Origin: Apostichopus japonicus
Taxonomy: Eukaryota; Echinodermata; Holothuroidea; Aspidochirotida; Stichopodidae
Assembly: GCF_037975245.1 (NCBI RefSeq)
Contig: NC_092582.1
Span: 24,404,077-24,468,076 of the forward strand
Direction of reading: 5' to 3'
Length of the DNA: 64,000 nucleotides
Numbering within the stretch: the stretch's first letter is position 1; every line of letters starts with the position of its first letter. A model generated the notes under the pieces. That model had not been told where the DNA came from, did not search any database, and saw nothing but the letters and a program-made list of their open reading frames with translations. Below, in pieces: positions 12,921-24,400 of the stretch. The translations under genes were made by a program, and so were the position numbers.

Positions 12921-13165
12921 CAGATGGAGTCACCCGCTGTCATTGCGCAAGCGCAATAGCATCACTTCGTCCAATTGAACGTTAGGAAAAAGTTGGCGAT
13001 TTTTACTACAAAAACATTTTTTCCCGTGAAAATATGTATGCACGCTGGTTCCAGTCAGTTTTAAACGTGTTTCCAGATATACTCTGATAACATCAATTGT
13101 ATTTGATGGTATTTTAAACATGTTGTCTTGAGTTGTCGTGAAATCGGCTTGTTGACGCTAATTAG

Positions 13166-13529
13166 TGTGACAGGCCGTTGGCGCCCCGTGTCGGGTACTC
13201 ACTCTTGTGATTTTTAAGAGCCGTGCTGCCCACGCCCTGGTACGTAGTTATTGGTTATTTATTTAAAGTGAATCTCTGCCGGTTGTTTGCCTTAATTTGT
13301 ATACGGCAGAACGACACTGCCTTATTTTTTGTATGTTTAAAGTTAATTAAGTAATTAAATTGTTGATTTGAGACCCAGTTCTCTTAAATTGTATTCTTCT
13401 CTCCTTTTTGTGTATTGGTTCAAGCCCTGCTAGCATAAGTCTTCGCCCCCTTTCCCCCTGCCCTGACATCAGGTGGCCTCCAGCTGCCATAACCCACGCT
13501 ACCGCTCGGCCGGGTACAGGGGCGTTACA
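13166..13529 (+). mobile_element. Candidate solo LTR
   Basis: 364 bp starting TGTGACAGGCCG and ending GGGGCGTTACA, i.e. TG...CA with a short terminal inverted similarity (TGTgAC/TGTaAC). It has a distinct GC-rich start and end around an AT-rich centre, and AATTAAAT-type words. No clean 5-bp target-site duplication is visible (ATTAG versus GTATT). No internal retroelement genes adjoin it. Class assignment is tentative. Confidence 0.35.
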
Positions 13530-14419
13530 GTATTTCTAATAAATTTCTATAAGCAATGATTGGATTAATAGTTATTGTATCCTTCCGCCAGTTTAAACGC
13601 ACGCGCATGGTAAACATTATTGACCTCACATTATGATAATATTATGTATGTTACGTATCTATATATATCGCGTGTTGAAGGACAATATTCTTTTTCGGGT
13701 TTGCGCTCTTCACTTAACTACATATATGTGCTACCTTATGAGTAATTTATGACTCACGCTCTCAAAAACAATTTTAGCGATGAAGCTGTTCAGAAATCCA
13801 TAGTGGTTATTGAAATGATAAGTACTAGACCTCTATATTGCTTGAAGCTACAATAATACCCCTGTAATACAAATGTAATAGTCCACCTGTTACTATTTCC
13901 AAATACCTCTTAAGCAATCCCCCTAGTAACACATTCTACAGTCCACCACCAAGCCAGCCTAAAGGTCAATAAGTTAGGACCTACTCACCCCTTAGTCTAA
14001 ACAATCCTACCACTTGCTGAATCTCATCATATTATAACTATAAACATTGCTTGATATCAAATTGTGTTATATCATATATGCATGCACTACACTGCCTGTG
14101 GGCTATCGGAATATACTGAATAAATAAGAGTCACTCCTCAAATACAGTTCTTTGTGTGAATTATTACCAGCAACAAATTAAGAACTTTACAGTTATTATA
14201 GACCACGGAGCCTTCTTTTACTTTATTTTATGAGAAGATTGGATCAGGCGAATTGAAGTGTACGTACAAAATTACTTTTTTCTTTAGACTTCATGTTTAG
14301 GCCCAGTTATAATCAAATATCAACGCGATCCAATTAGCGCTCAACTTTGGGTATACCATATTATTTGCCTACATGTATAGGTCATAGAATTAAGCTAGTT
14401 ATAGTAGTACTTTATTTAC
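13530..14419. other. Intergenic stretch, no gene seen
   Basis: AT-rich. No coding-like frame, RNA gene or delimited element was recognised. Confidence 0.5.
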
Positions 14420-14709
14420 CTCTCTGTCGTTACAGACCAGTCTAGGTAGGCTACAACTCGTTTTGTTTTATTGCAGAGTAATAACATAACGATAGAGTTG
14501 TTAACATTAACGTTTTCCCTTCAGCTCAAACACATTGATTTTTGCACACTACGTCACTGCCGTAACTTTGTAGGCCTATATCAATTATTAAGACTGTTTG
14601 GGGCAAAGAGTAGCTATTTGCGATCCTTAAATTCTTATATAGAACACTATCTGAGGAAGAAAAGCCCATTATAATATGAAGGTAGGATACTATTAAATTC
14701 CACTTAGTA

Positions 14710-15308
14710 GCATGGTGGGCTCATAATTGACGCACTTAAGGATTTGATCAAAGATGTCTGTCAAGGAAAACTCCAAATTACTCAACTGTATGTGTTTTTC
14801 ATATGTGTAGTTCCTCAGAAATGTTATGATCTCAAAATATTTAAGGTTCTGTGCTTATGCACCGTACAATTGAGCAGAATTTGGCCACAAAATGTCTGCT
14901 GTGTCAAGGTCTTTCATACCCCTAAATTGACACATTCGTCAATTAACTGACTGAAGTGTAGGCCTAAGTATACATCAATTGACTTTGGATGCTGTTTGCC
15001 TATGCTCTGAACCTCTAAGCTCAGACAGGTCAGGTCCCAGAGAAAAGTGGTATCATATAGAGGTAATGTTGGTTATTTTTAGGGAGTAAGATTTCCAAAT
15101 GTCCAAAAACCGTGCAAAACTTGGTGGAGGGTGTTAAAAGCTTAAAAAATACCACAATTTAGTCAGCAAATAGCTGAAATGGATTTAAACACATGAAATA
15201 TGTAATTCTGCTTGACTGTAAAAAGTTTAGGTGGCCTGCTGTATCTTTGCTAGTAATAATTGAAGGTGCGTCAATTACGGGGGTGCGTCAATTATGAAGC
15301 CTTTACTA
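14710..15308. mobile_element. TA-flanked TIR element (Tc1/mariner-like MITE)
   Basis: 599 bp bounded by TA at 14708-14709 and 15309-15310. The ends are degenerate inverted repeats sharing TCATAATTGACGCAC. The paralogous segment near 8770 reads straight through (CACTTAGTACTGG) with a single TA, which gives an empty-site comparison. No transposase frame. A second GTGCGTCAATTA word lies just inside the right end. Confidence 0.75.
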
Positions 15309-15339
15309 TACTGGTTCTTGTCAAAATCACAGTCACTAT

Positions 15340-15785
15340 GGTAGCATACGCCCATTAAAAGCCCCATTGACTTACACACTAAATCACAAAAGTAATGTGG
15401 TCTCTAAGTCTAGATAGAAGTTTTCACTAGCTAAACGCTACCCATCACCGGATAGCTGACAAAATGGCACCATCAATTTTCCGTATTATGACCGTGTAGA
15501 TTTTTTGCTATCGAAGCCAGAAGTTTTCGTCACTTGTAAACAAACCTCTTCATTCAGTGGTAAACAAATTTCCTACGCTGCTCCTGGGAGGCCTAAAGGG
15601 GTCTAAAATGCCTCAATTGACCCAATTTTCTCACCACATGTACTTCCATACATGCTCTTCAACATGCAAGCCACAAAAGACTAGATAACAGGTCACAAAA
15701 GATGTTCTCCTGCTGCTTTTTGGCACTTTTCCTGAAGGAGAACAATCGAGCGAATTGATATAGACTCTAATAGGAGTATGCCACC
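15340..15785. mobile_element. TIR insertion absent from the paralogous copy
   Basis: 446 bp beginning GGTAGCATACGCCCATTA and ending TAATAGGAGTATGCCACC; the ends are inverted repeats with a few mismatches. The paralogous sequence near 8790 lacks it. The target-site duplication is unclear (TAT or AT). Non-coding, superfamily not assigned. Confidence 0.65.
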
Positions 15786-16770
15786 ATATGCATTGGTGTG
15801 CCCAAAATCCTTAGTGCATGTATAGCTCTGTACAATCTCGTGAAGCATATAGCGTATGTATATGAAATAGGTACGTGATCTAACACTGTAGCTATACCTA
15901 CCCGTACTTATACTGTACGTCCGTCAGTTTCACCCGATTCCCGTGATTGCGCACTAGAGAAATCGTTGCTGAATAAGGAAGTTTATCTCGAAAGTAGTCT
16001 ACCATGGTAACATATAGGCAAAGGCTGTATACATATATTGTAACTTTACATGTACAACTATAGTATGGTGAAACTATAGGGGCAAATAAAATTGTGTTTC
16101 CCATTGTGTTATAACTGAAAAACTTTAAGTTAAATTTTAAATGAGAGATGATAGTAAAAAGGTTCTGCTGAAAATACCTGATATCACTTGTAAATATGCA
16201 CAACAAATTAAGACGTTTCAATGTTGAGCGAGAGTTATAAGACAAATGAAGATTCAGATACAGCTTCCCTGAGCTTGATATTTATGGCAGCCATTCTTGT
16301 TCGAATATTATACTCATATCAAATACAAAACATAAGAGGGTATTGCTGATGCTACAAATTGCCTTGGTGTTCGCTTTGGAGAGATCTGCCTCATTGCACC
16401 ATTTACGTAAGACTATTCCTATATTCCGGTCAAACACAACTGCTGTGAATTGTTTGCATATATATGGCATAAAACCACAACCTGATATTTTGATAAGTAG
16501 AGATACACATTGTCAATAATTTGTGATGTTTTATGCTGACATGTGTCAACTTGAGAAAAACTAGTGATGTTATTAAGGCAACATTTCCTCCCTTCCTCCC
16601 CTCCTCCCTTCCTCCTGAAGCGAACTGCGTATGGCGGGGGAAATTACCAGATTTAGGGTCCTTCCCTTCGAACTCACAAGTTATCAATGAGGATGCAAGA
16701 GTGTTCTTGCGTTGAAACAACGGCTGACAATTTATTACAAACTCTACAATATGATAAATGAAAATATACA

Positions 16771-18366
16771 AATGAAGAAATGGCTTCATATAATAAATGG
16801 CTCTTTACTCCTAATAAACTGGGGGAAAACCTATACTCATTCTATGAAAAATGCACAGAACCTATGCTCAATCTGTGACATACCAATAACAGAACTCTAT
16901 CTGTACCATAAATACTCAAGCTACGAAATACCAATCTCGCAATAACTGTACGAAGTGTAAAATAAACAATGTAAAACGAACATTATGAAATAATCTGCAT
17001 AAATAATATTAAACGTTTACCAACAGGCGAGGAATTTTGACACCTTCGTAATGGTCAGCCTAGGGCAACACATGCCAGCTGCAACACATTATAGGCCTTT
17101 TCACCTAAACTGTTCCTAGACAGCAGGAATTTTCACCTCCTGAACCCACAAACTCTCAAGAGACTTGTCACTCTGTAGCTATCCAAAAAGGCTAAGATTA
17201 AAAGGACAGCTCTGAGACAACTCTATAAGTAACAACAGTAAAACAACAATGTTCAAGATACAAAATACGAATACGTACACTCTTTACACTGCGAGCAGTA
17301 CAATACTAAAATAAAGTCACAATAAATAATCTTACTCAACTGAACTGTCAACAATTAGTACAATACAATACACTTGACTGTCAATTACTACAGTATAATA
17401 CACGTAACTGTTAATAACTTTCTGTAACTTAAACCCAACCTAACCGGTACTGTCACTCTACAGTATAAAAGTATGCAATACTACTATCACCCATGTGCTT
17501 AACAATACACAACCACTAATCTACACAGTGTACACAACACACGCTATAAACCCATAGGACCGAGGTCCAAATACACAACCTAACGAATGTACTTTACACA
17601 GTGAAGTACAACCTAGCCAGAGGGGCAACAATTACAACTAGGATTCAATTAAATAACAATAAGGGTACGTACGGCAGTATAAAAACAATAATAATATGTA
17701 TTCTTAATCTCTTACTATAACTGAAGTCAACTCGCTCGCGATAAAGAAGATGACTCTACGCTCGCGGTAAAGGAAGCTCGCGGACATCGAGAATCCATCA
17801 AAGCTAGCTTGCTATATACTGTAGTAGGTCCGCCATCTTTGAAACCAGTGGCTTCGAGCCAGAAGCCGAATCATCCAAAACCTGAGGCATCCTGCCTCTA
17901 CGAAGGGTGACATCTCCTCACGGACTCCAGATAGTAAAGATAAGAGTAAATCTGGGCTATTGACGACCCAAGATTAAATAAAATTAACAAATTACGAAAG
18001 GGATAACGAGGCGAACCCTGGAGCTCTGAACTGAAGAAACTACACGTGCAAACAACTAATGCTAAAACTGACTGTTACGGTATATTACGTAATACATGCA
18101 AATACTGAACGGGTGCACCCAACAAAATTTCACTTCACTTCAATAGCAAGTCAAACGATAAGTTTGCAGTACTTTTACACAAAAACACAACACAAAAACA
18201 CACAATCTAGGGAAAATTCTGACGATGGATTGCTGAGTCGAGTGTGGTTTTTAAAGACAATATCGTGTTTTGATAAAGTGAATGTAACAAGCTGACGTTT
18301 CTAAAATGTTTAGTTGTAAATGATACCGTGATGTCAGAAAGTAACAGTTTCAGTTTTGTTCTACAG
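16771..18366. other. 5' flank of the NLR gene
   Basis: No coding frame. 17220-17640 is unusually rich in A and C and poor in G on the + strand. The acceptor at 18365-18366 implies an upstream non-coding first exon, probably within or before this stretch, but no donor or core promoter can be named confidently. Confidence 0.4.
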
Positions 18367-18433
18367 GTCAATATGGCACAGGCGGACCCCTCTCAAAGCA
18401 CAGGGAAGGACACAGGGACAAACCCTGCAGAAG
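18367..18433 (+). CDS. NLR exon 1 (first coding exon)
   Basis: Acceptor TTTTGTTCTACAG ends at 18366; coding starts at the ATG at 18373. Twenty codons (MAQADPSQSTGKDTGTNPAE) plus one base lead to the donor G|GTAAGA at 18434. It gives a short, polar, probably disordered N-terminus. The acceptor before the ATG means the transcript starts in an upstream non-coding exon. Confidence 0.65.
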
Positions 18434-21400
18434 GTAAGATACTTTCAGTGAACAAATAATAATAATCGGACTACATATTTATTGCTTTATCTGTCCTTGT
18501 GTCAGAAAACATCTGTACAAGACTAGAGTTACACTTTTTTGGTGAGGGATGGGGGTGAGGGGCTTTGGCATACATACGTTTTAGGACTTTAAACTGAGTG
18601 TGCAGCAAGAAAGGCAGTGACTGCGTATACATTCCTTTGCTCAGGTAAACACAGTTTTTAACTGTGTATGTTCAGCCGACTGCGTTGTAAATATACTATA
18701 TATAAGAGTACTTGTACTCATTCTCGGGTACAATCTGTACATGTGTACTTGAGAATTTGTTTTTAAGGTTACCCCATGAATCAAGTGACACATAACATTC
18801 CTACAACCTGACATTTTGTTACACCATAGCCGCCAAAGCCCGGTTAAAATTTGTCAAAAATGCAAGCGTCATATTCTAACGAGAGGGCACATATTAGCCC
18901 CGCGAATGTTTGAAGTAATTTCAACAACTAGTGACATTATACATATATATTTAAGAAAACTTGATACTCCGAGTAAGAAAACTTAAAGCGGTCTTAAGTG
19001 ACATTCGACTTACAAGGATATGTTTAGTGAGTAGAAGCAGAGGAACACATATTTGACTAGGGTTGAGGAGGTTCTCTGTATGATAAAATTAGTGACGATT
19101 ATATCTCTTGCACTAACCATTTATGCTCTGCAAAACACACTTAGCGGCATATTGCAGATGTAATGATTTAGGATTAGGAAATTAAAACATTTTGTATTAA
19201 AACTTCCTTTTCTTCTAAGTCGCAGGTTTCGATCATTTTAAAGTCAACCTACCTGACCATCAGCCTCTTCTCGTGATTCAACAATTATCAAATTTACTTG
19301 CATTAAAATCTAGAGAACGATAGAAAAGATAGATTCGAGACACCTGAATAACTTCAATTTGAGTCAAAATGTCTTGTGAGCATTAGTTAATAATTTGTGC
19401 CTCGCACCTGATGAAAACTTACCAAGTTTTACAGATACATAAACCAGCATATTATCACAGACTGATACTATAACTGCTAACGAGTCGGTAACGACATAGG
19501 TAACTAACTTCATGGGTTAATTAAGTGACGCATGGATGGAAATGTCTTTGATTTATGTCGTGGTAGTACTAGTAATATAGGTATGAACATTAAGACGATA
19601 CACAAACCCAATTGCTCTCTTTGACTGACAGCATTGTAGTTAGGAACATCTGTGGAACACAAATAGTAAAACGTAAAGGAACGACGTACACCTATCGAAA
19701 AACTGTGGAGGCTTAGCATGTACGTTTAACATACACATCAGACATATGTATTTATGAACTCTTTGCATCGCCTTCATTTGTTTCTATGTCGCAGGTTTCG
19801 GTCTTTTTAAAGTCGACCTAGCTGATCATCTGAATGATTCCACGATTCAACGATTATCAACTTTGCTTGGATTAAAACCTGGAGAGATTGATAGCATCAA
19901 GAGGTCCAAGACACCTGGATTAGAAATGGTGAATCTTTTGGAGGATCGAGGAATTATAACTCCGACTGATATAACAGATCTTTTAAAGATGCTAAGCAAA
20001 TTGAAGCTGGATGGTCTCGCTGAGAGAATACAAAGTTCTTTCCAAACAAAGACTTCCCAAGGAAAGAAAGACCAGAATCTGGAAGGTAATCATCTGTTCT
20101 AAATATTATTTTCAAAGTCACTCAAGCAAGAGAGAAAAGTCTTTAAAGTATTAAAGATTGGACAATAACATGATAAAATGTGTCTATAACACTTGGCTTT
20201 CATAACATTAATTCTCATTTCATAGATACTGATATTTGTTGACTAACTTGACTATTCATGATAAAGGGTTGAGTTTGAAAACAAGAACAGCCGAATAAAG
20301 GAGAAAATGTCTGATGTATCGGAGTATATATCATAATTGAGTTTATGTAAAAGCCTCTCTTATATATAAAACCGAACTAACCAGAAAATAACAAGTCCCT
20401 ATATATGAAGCCTCTCTGTATTCTCTGACAAAAGATTGGTGACTGGGATTTATATAAGAGAAATTCGATTTTTGTTAATACATCAAATGAACTTCAAATG
20501 AGCGATATGAAACAGGAAATTATGGAACGAAAACATGAACATAAGATAAAAACCTAGTTGAAACGAACGAACGAGATAAACAATAGACAAACATTTTGAC
20601 TGCAGCGGTATTCAAACCTAATGAAATAATAACGTTATTTGTATGCTCATCTTGATGATTGCCAGATAGTTCATCGTCTGAGGTTATTATTTATTTATTG
20701 CTTTGCCCGTTTTCATTACACATTTCAAACTGTATCCTGAATGTCACGTATTTATATATAATGGTTCGAGTCGACAAGTCAGAATGAAAATGGTCAAAAC
20801 TTTATTTTCTGATAGCAGCCATTGTTCCAGGGACACGTAGCCAGGGGCAGCGACTGCTTACCCCCTCCCCCCCCCCCCCCGTTTCAGTGTCGAAAAATGT
20901 TAAAACTGTTGTTTTTTGGCATGGTATTTTTTCAGTACTCTTTTGATCTTGAATACTCGTCAGCTCCGTTAACACAATTATAATCGTAGTAACATTCAGG
21001 ACTACTGATGCAGTAGCCTATAGCCTATTACAAGCCTACAGTTGGCCACTGGGTAATACAAATTATAGCCTATCTAACCGGACTCGATGGAGTGTTATCA
21101 CCGTATATGCACAACGACGACAACGTGCGTTCTCATCTTTACTATGATTCGTCATAAGTTGTTGCACGAACAGCATGTTAAGCTAGCAATCGTACGTGAT
21201 ACGCGCTTCCTATACATAACTATTACACTGCTAAATATAAAAGTTTCTTTTGTCCATAAGTTAAGTTCGTCAAATGTATTAAAGTCCAGACATTGGACAA
21301 TAAACAAGAATCATCCTACTGGAAAATTGCACAAGAGCACTAAGTTTGTCTATCTGATATAATATGTAAAAGATCGAACATGTAAAAGAATAATTCGAAC

Positions 21401-24400
21401 CCGAAACAAAATCTGCTGATAATATGATATAATATGATAATGATGAAACTGGGAAAACATTGCACCAGATCGCATCTAAGGACCTTCAACTGTAAAAAAA
21501 ATGTATCATCCCCTCCCCTTACACCCTCCCCATATCAGTCGCAATAAGTGCCCCCCCCCCCCCCTTGCAAATGCCAGGCTACGTCGCTGCAATGTTCTTC
21601 TGTGTCCAAAAAAAAAACGTTGCATAATTTGTTGAAATGCTTCGTTCTAAACTTGGACAAAGTGTTTATGCTAGGCTTATTCTGCCTACTGTAATATTTT
21701 GTCTTTAGCAGAAAGAAGCATATCTTTGTTTCTTTGTTCATCCCTCTACTAATTCGCAAAGCAAGAAGCGAGGTAAAGGTAATATAGGCCTAATCATCTG
21801 TTCCAATAAAAGCATCAATTCGTGTAGTTTGTATTTAATATCGGTATAGAGGTACTAGTTAAAATCCATCCCCTGTCTTCGAGGAACACTGACCTACACC
21901 ATTTCAGATAATAGAGAATTGACACGGATGTATAGTGACAAACTCTACCCTTTTTATACAGATTTAAATAAAAGTAATTGCCCTGTGCCTCTAAATAGCG
22001 GACAGTGTCTTATTGTAACTTTTAAAGTGTTCAAAAGTCTTTGTTTTTTTTTCTCAGAAAAGAAAAGAGACCTCATCAAGTATTCAAAAATAGCCTATCG
22101 AAAGCACTACGAAACAGCAAAGCCATTTCCTTCCATGAGCAAGTGTAGTGTTAACATTATATTTGTTGAGGGAGGTATTTACTACTTGGCTCAGGAGGGT
22201 GATTCTATGCAGAAGCCCGATGTTCTAGAACCATTAGAATCTTACAACGATATTCTGAGCAGCCCTAAAACTAAGTCAATGAGAAAGATTATTGAGGCTG
22301 ACCCTGGGTTCGGGAAATCAACACTTGCATCACAGTTAGTCTATGACTGGTGTACTGAGGACCCTGAATCTCCTCTTAAAGATGTGGAAATACTTATATT
22401 TCTCCAGTTGAGGCAACTGACAGGTGTAAATTCTATATACACTGCCATAAAGAATTCCATAGTGCCCAAAGATGAGGACATGGATGAAGCTTGCATTGAG
22501 AAAATCCTCAAAGCATACAAGAAGTCTGTTGTCATGTTATTTGACAGTTATGACGAGTATCCTGACAAGAATGAAACCGAAACAGATATCTTCTCCATCA
22601 TTGAGATGAAAATGTTTCTAGATATTCTTGTCATCATACTTACCAGGACATTGAACCTCCCGCCTAACTTACACCCCGAAACAAAACGAATCAGATTAAC
22701 AGGGTTTGGGGTGGCTGAACGTCGAAACTATGTCCTGAAGGCGGTGGCTGATGATGTCCAGTTGGCAGATCGGATCGAAGAGCAGCTTCAGAGAAACCCC
22801 TTCTTAAGAGATCTCTGTCAGGTCCCTCTATTCTCCACTATGGTTGCTCACATAGCACACGAGAGGCCAGAAATTGAGATATTTAGCACAGTAACAAGAT
22901 TTTTCACTTATGTGATCGCATGCGTTCATAACCATATGGTAATCAAGAAAGATGCTAGCACTGGGGTGCCTGCTTTTGAAACGGAACTAGCTAAACTGTA
23001 CCGTATTGCTTTCGACGGCCTCACACAGAAGAACCAGCAGCTGACATGGGAGAACACCTATTTAGTTTCAGAACTTGGACAAGAGTTTTATGATAACTAT
23101 ATAAAGCTTGGGATGTTGGCACAGGAAGTGATCTTTGACATTTCCCAGTGTCGATATAAGACGGTTGCACGAATATGGCACAAAATAATCTGTGAGTTTT
23201 ATGCCTCTCATCATCTGGTTTGGATTCTTAGTGAAGGTAAGTCTTCAGTACCGATATCATTGATGCATAACCATAGTTCGTCATCTCTGACAGTGGCGTA
23301 GGAAGGTACTTTTGAGTGAGGGGGGGGGGGGGGCTGAAGACTAATGGCCGGCCTGGGGGAGGGGTCTAAGGGGAGGGGTGTTTTTTTGCATTTCCAGGTG
23401 GCCTCAGATGCAATTTGGTGCAATATAGCACATTTCAACACCCACTCCATTTTGTAAATAATTTTGCATTTTCACCTGGCCTTAGATGCAATTTGGTGCT
23501 CCAAATGAGATTTTTTTTCACATTTGGGAATGAAAAAGGGTTTTCTGACTTGCGAAGCGGGGCGGGGGGGGGGGGTCGGAATGATGCTTCCGCCCCACCA
23601 TATTTTCACTGAGGGGGATGGCGCCCCCAGGTTCCTACGCCCTTGAATTCTCTGATGTGTAAGATAATTAGTAAACTTGAGAGATGAAAGTATTGTTTGT
23701 ATGATGTCTCTCCATGTGCATACATAAACAGCTTATGCTTCTAGTACTAACACCCACAGTGTCTGATGTACATTTACATTCATACGACACGTGTGACAAT
23801 GTAAGCAAATAAAGAGTCATCATTTGCCACTGACCCACTTTAACGCAAGAACGAATTGAGTTTGGATCTTTTGATATTTTTGTTTGTTGTATTTGAAGAC
23901 ACGTGAGCCTTAATGTAGAGATACCTTCAAGAAGACCAAAGCAATGTCAGATAAAGCAGACTACACTGGTTTTTCAAACAAAAACAAATTCTATACATTT
24001 GGGTAATCTAGGATGGACATGAGTTCTTATGTTGCTGTGAATATCCAGGGGCGTAGCCAGTATGTAGCACTGTAGGCCCGGGCCTACACTTTTTTGGCCA
24101 AGTTATCTTTTTTTTAAACACCCATAATTCAAATCCATAAGCTTGCTGGACGAGTTAAAGAGTCTAGACAGGAAAAACTATTGAAATGAACATAGCAAGA
24201 ATATGGCTCAATTAGCCTCAGGTGACCTATTCTTCTGTCATCTAGACACATGTCATTTCTATCGCGTACCGTTTCATTCAACACTCTACCCGCCGAAAAA
24301 AAGCTAGGATCCGATCTTGTCAGTTTTTTTAAAATCTAGATTAGAACCCGTTTACGCAGATAATATTTCAGTTGAGAAACATTCCACAGTCATATAAGCC

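Larger units (their letters stand above)
14420..16770. repeat. Tandem segmental duplication, copy 2
   Basis: Collinear with 8310-9780, offset about 6 to 7 kb, but longer because of two insertions at 14710-15308 and 15340-15785. Similarity resumes immediately on both sides of each insertion. It ends upstream of the NLR gene. Confidence 0.8.

Noticed and set aside
21919-23301. Single uninterrupted 460-codon protein
   Set aside because: It overruns a consensus donor at 23237 and starts upstream of a strong acceptor at 22057; the spliced model explains the sequence better.
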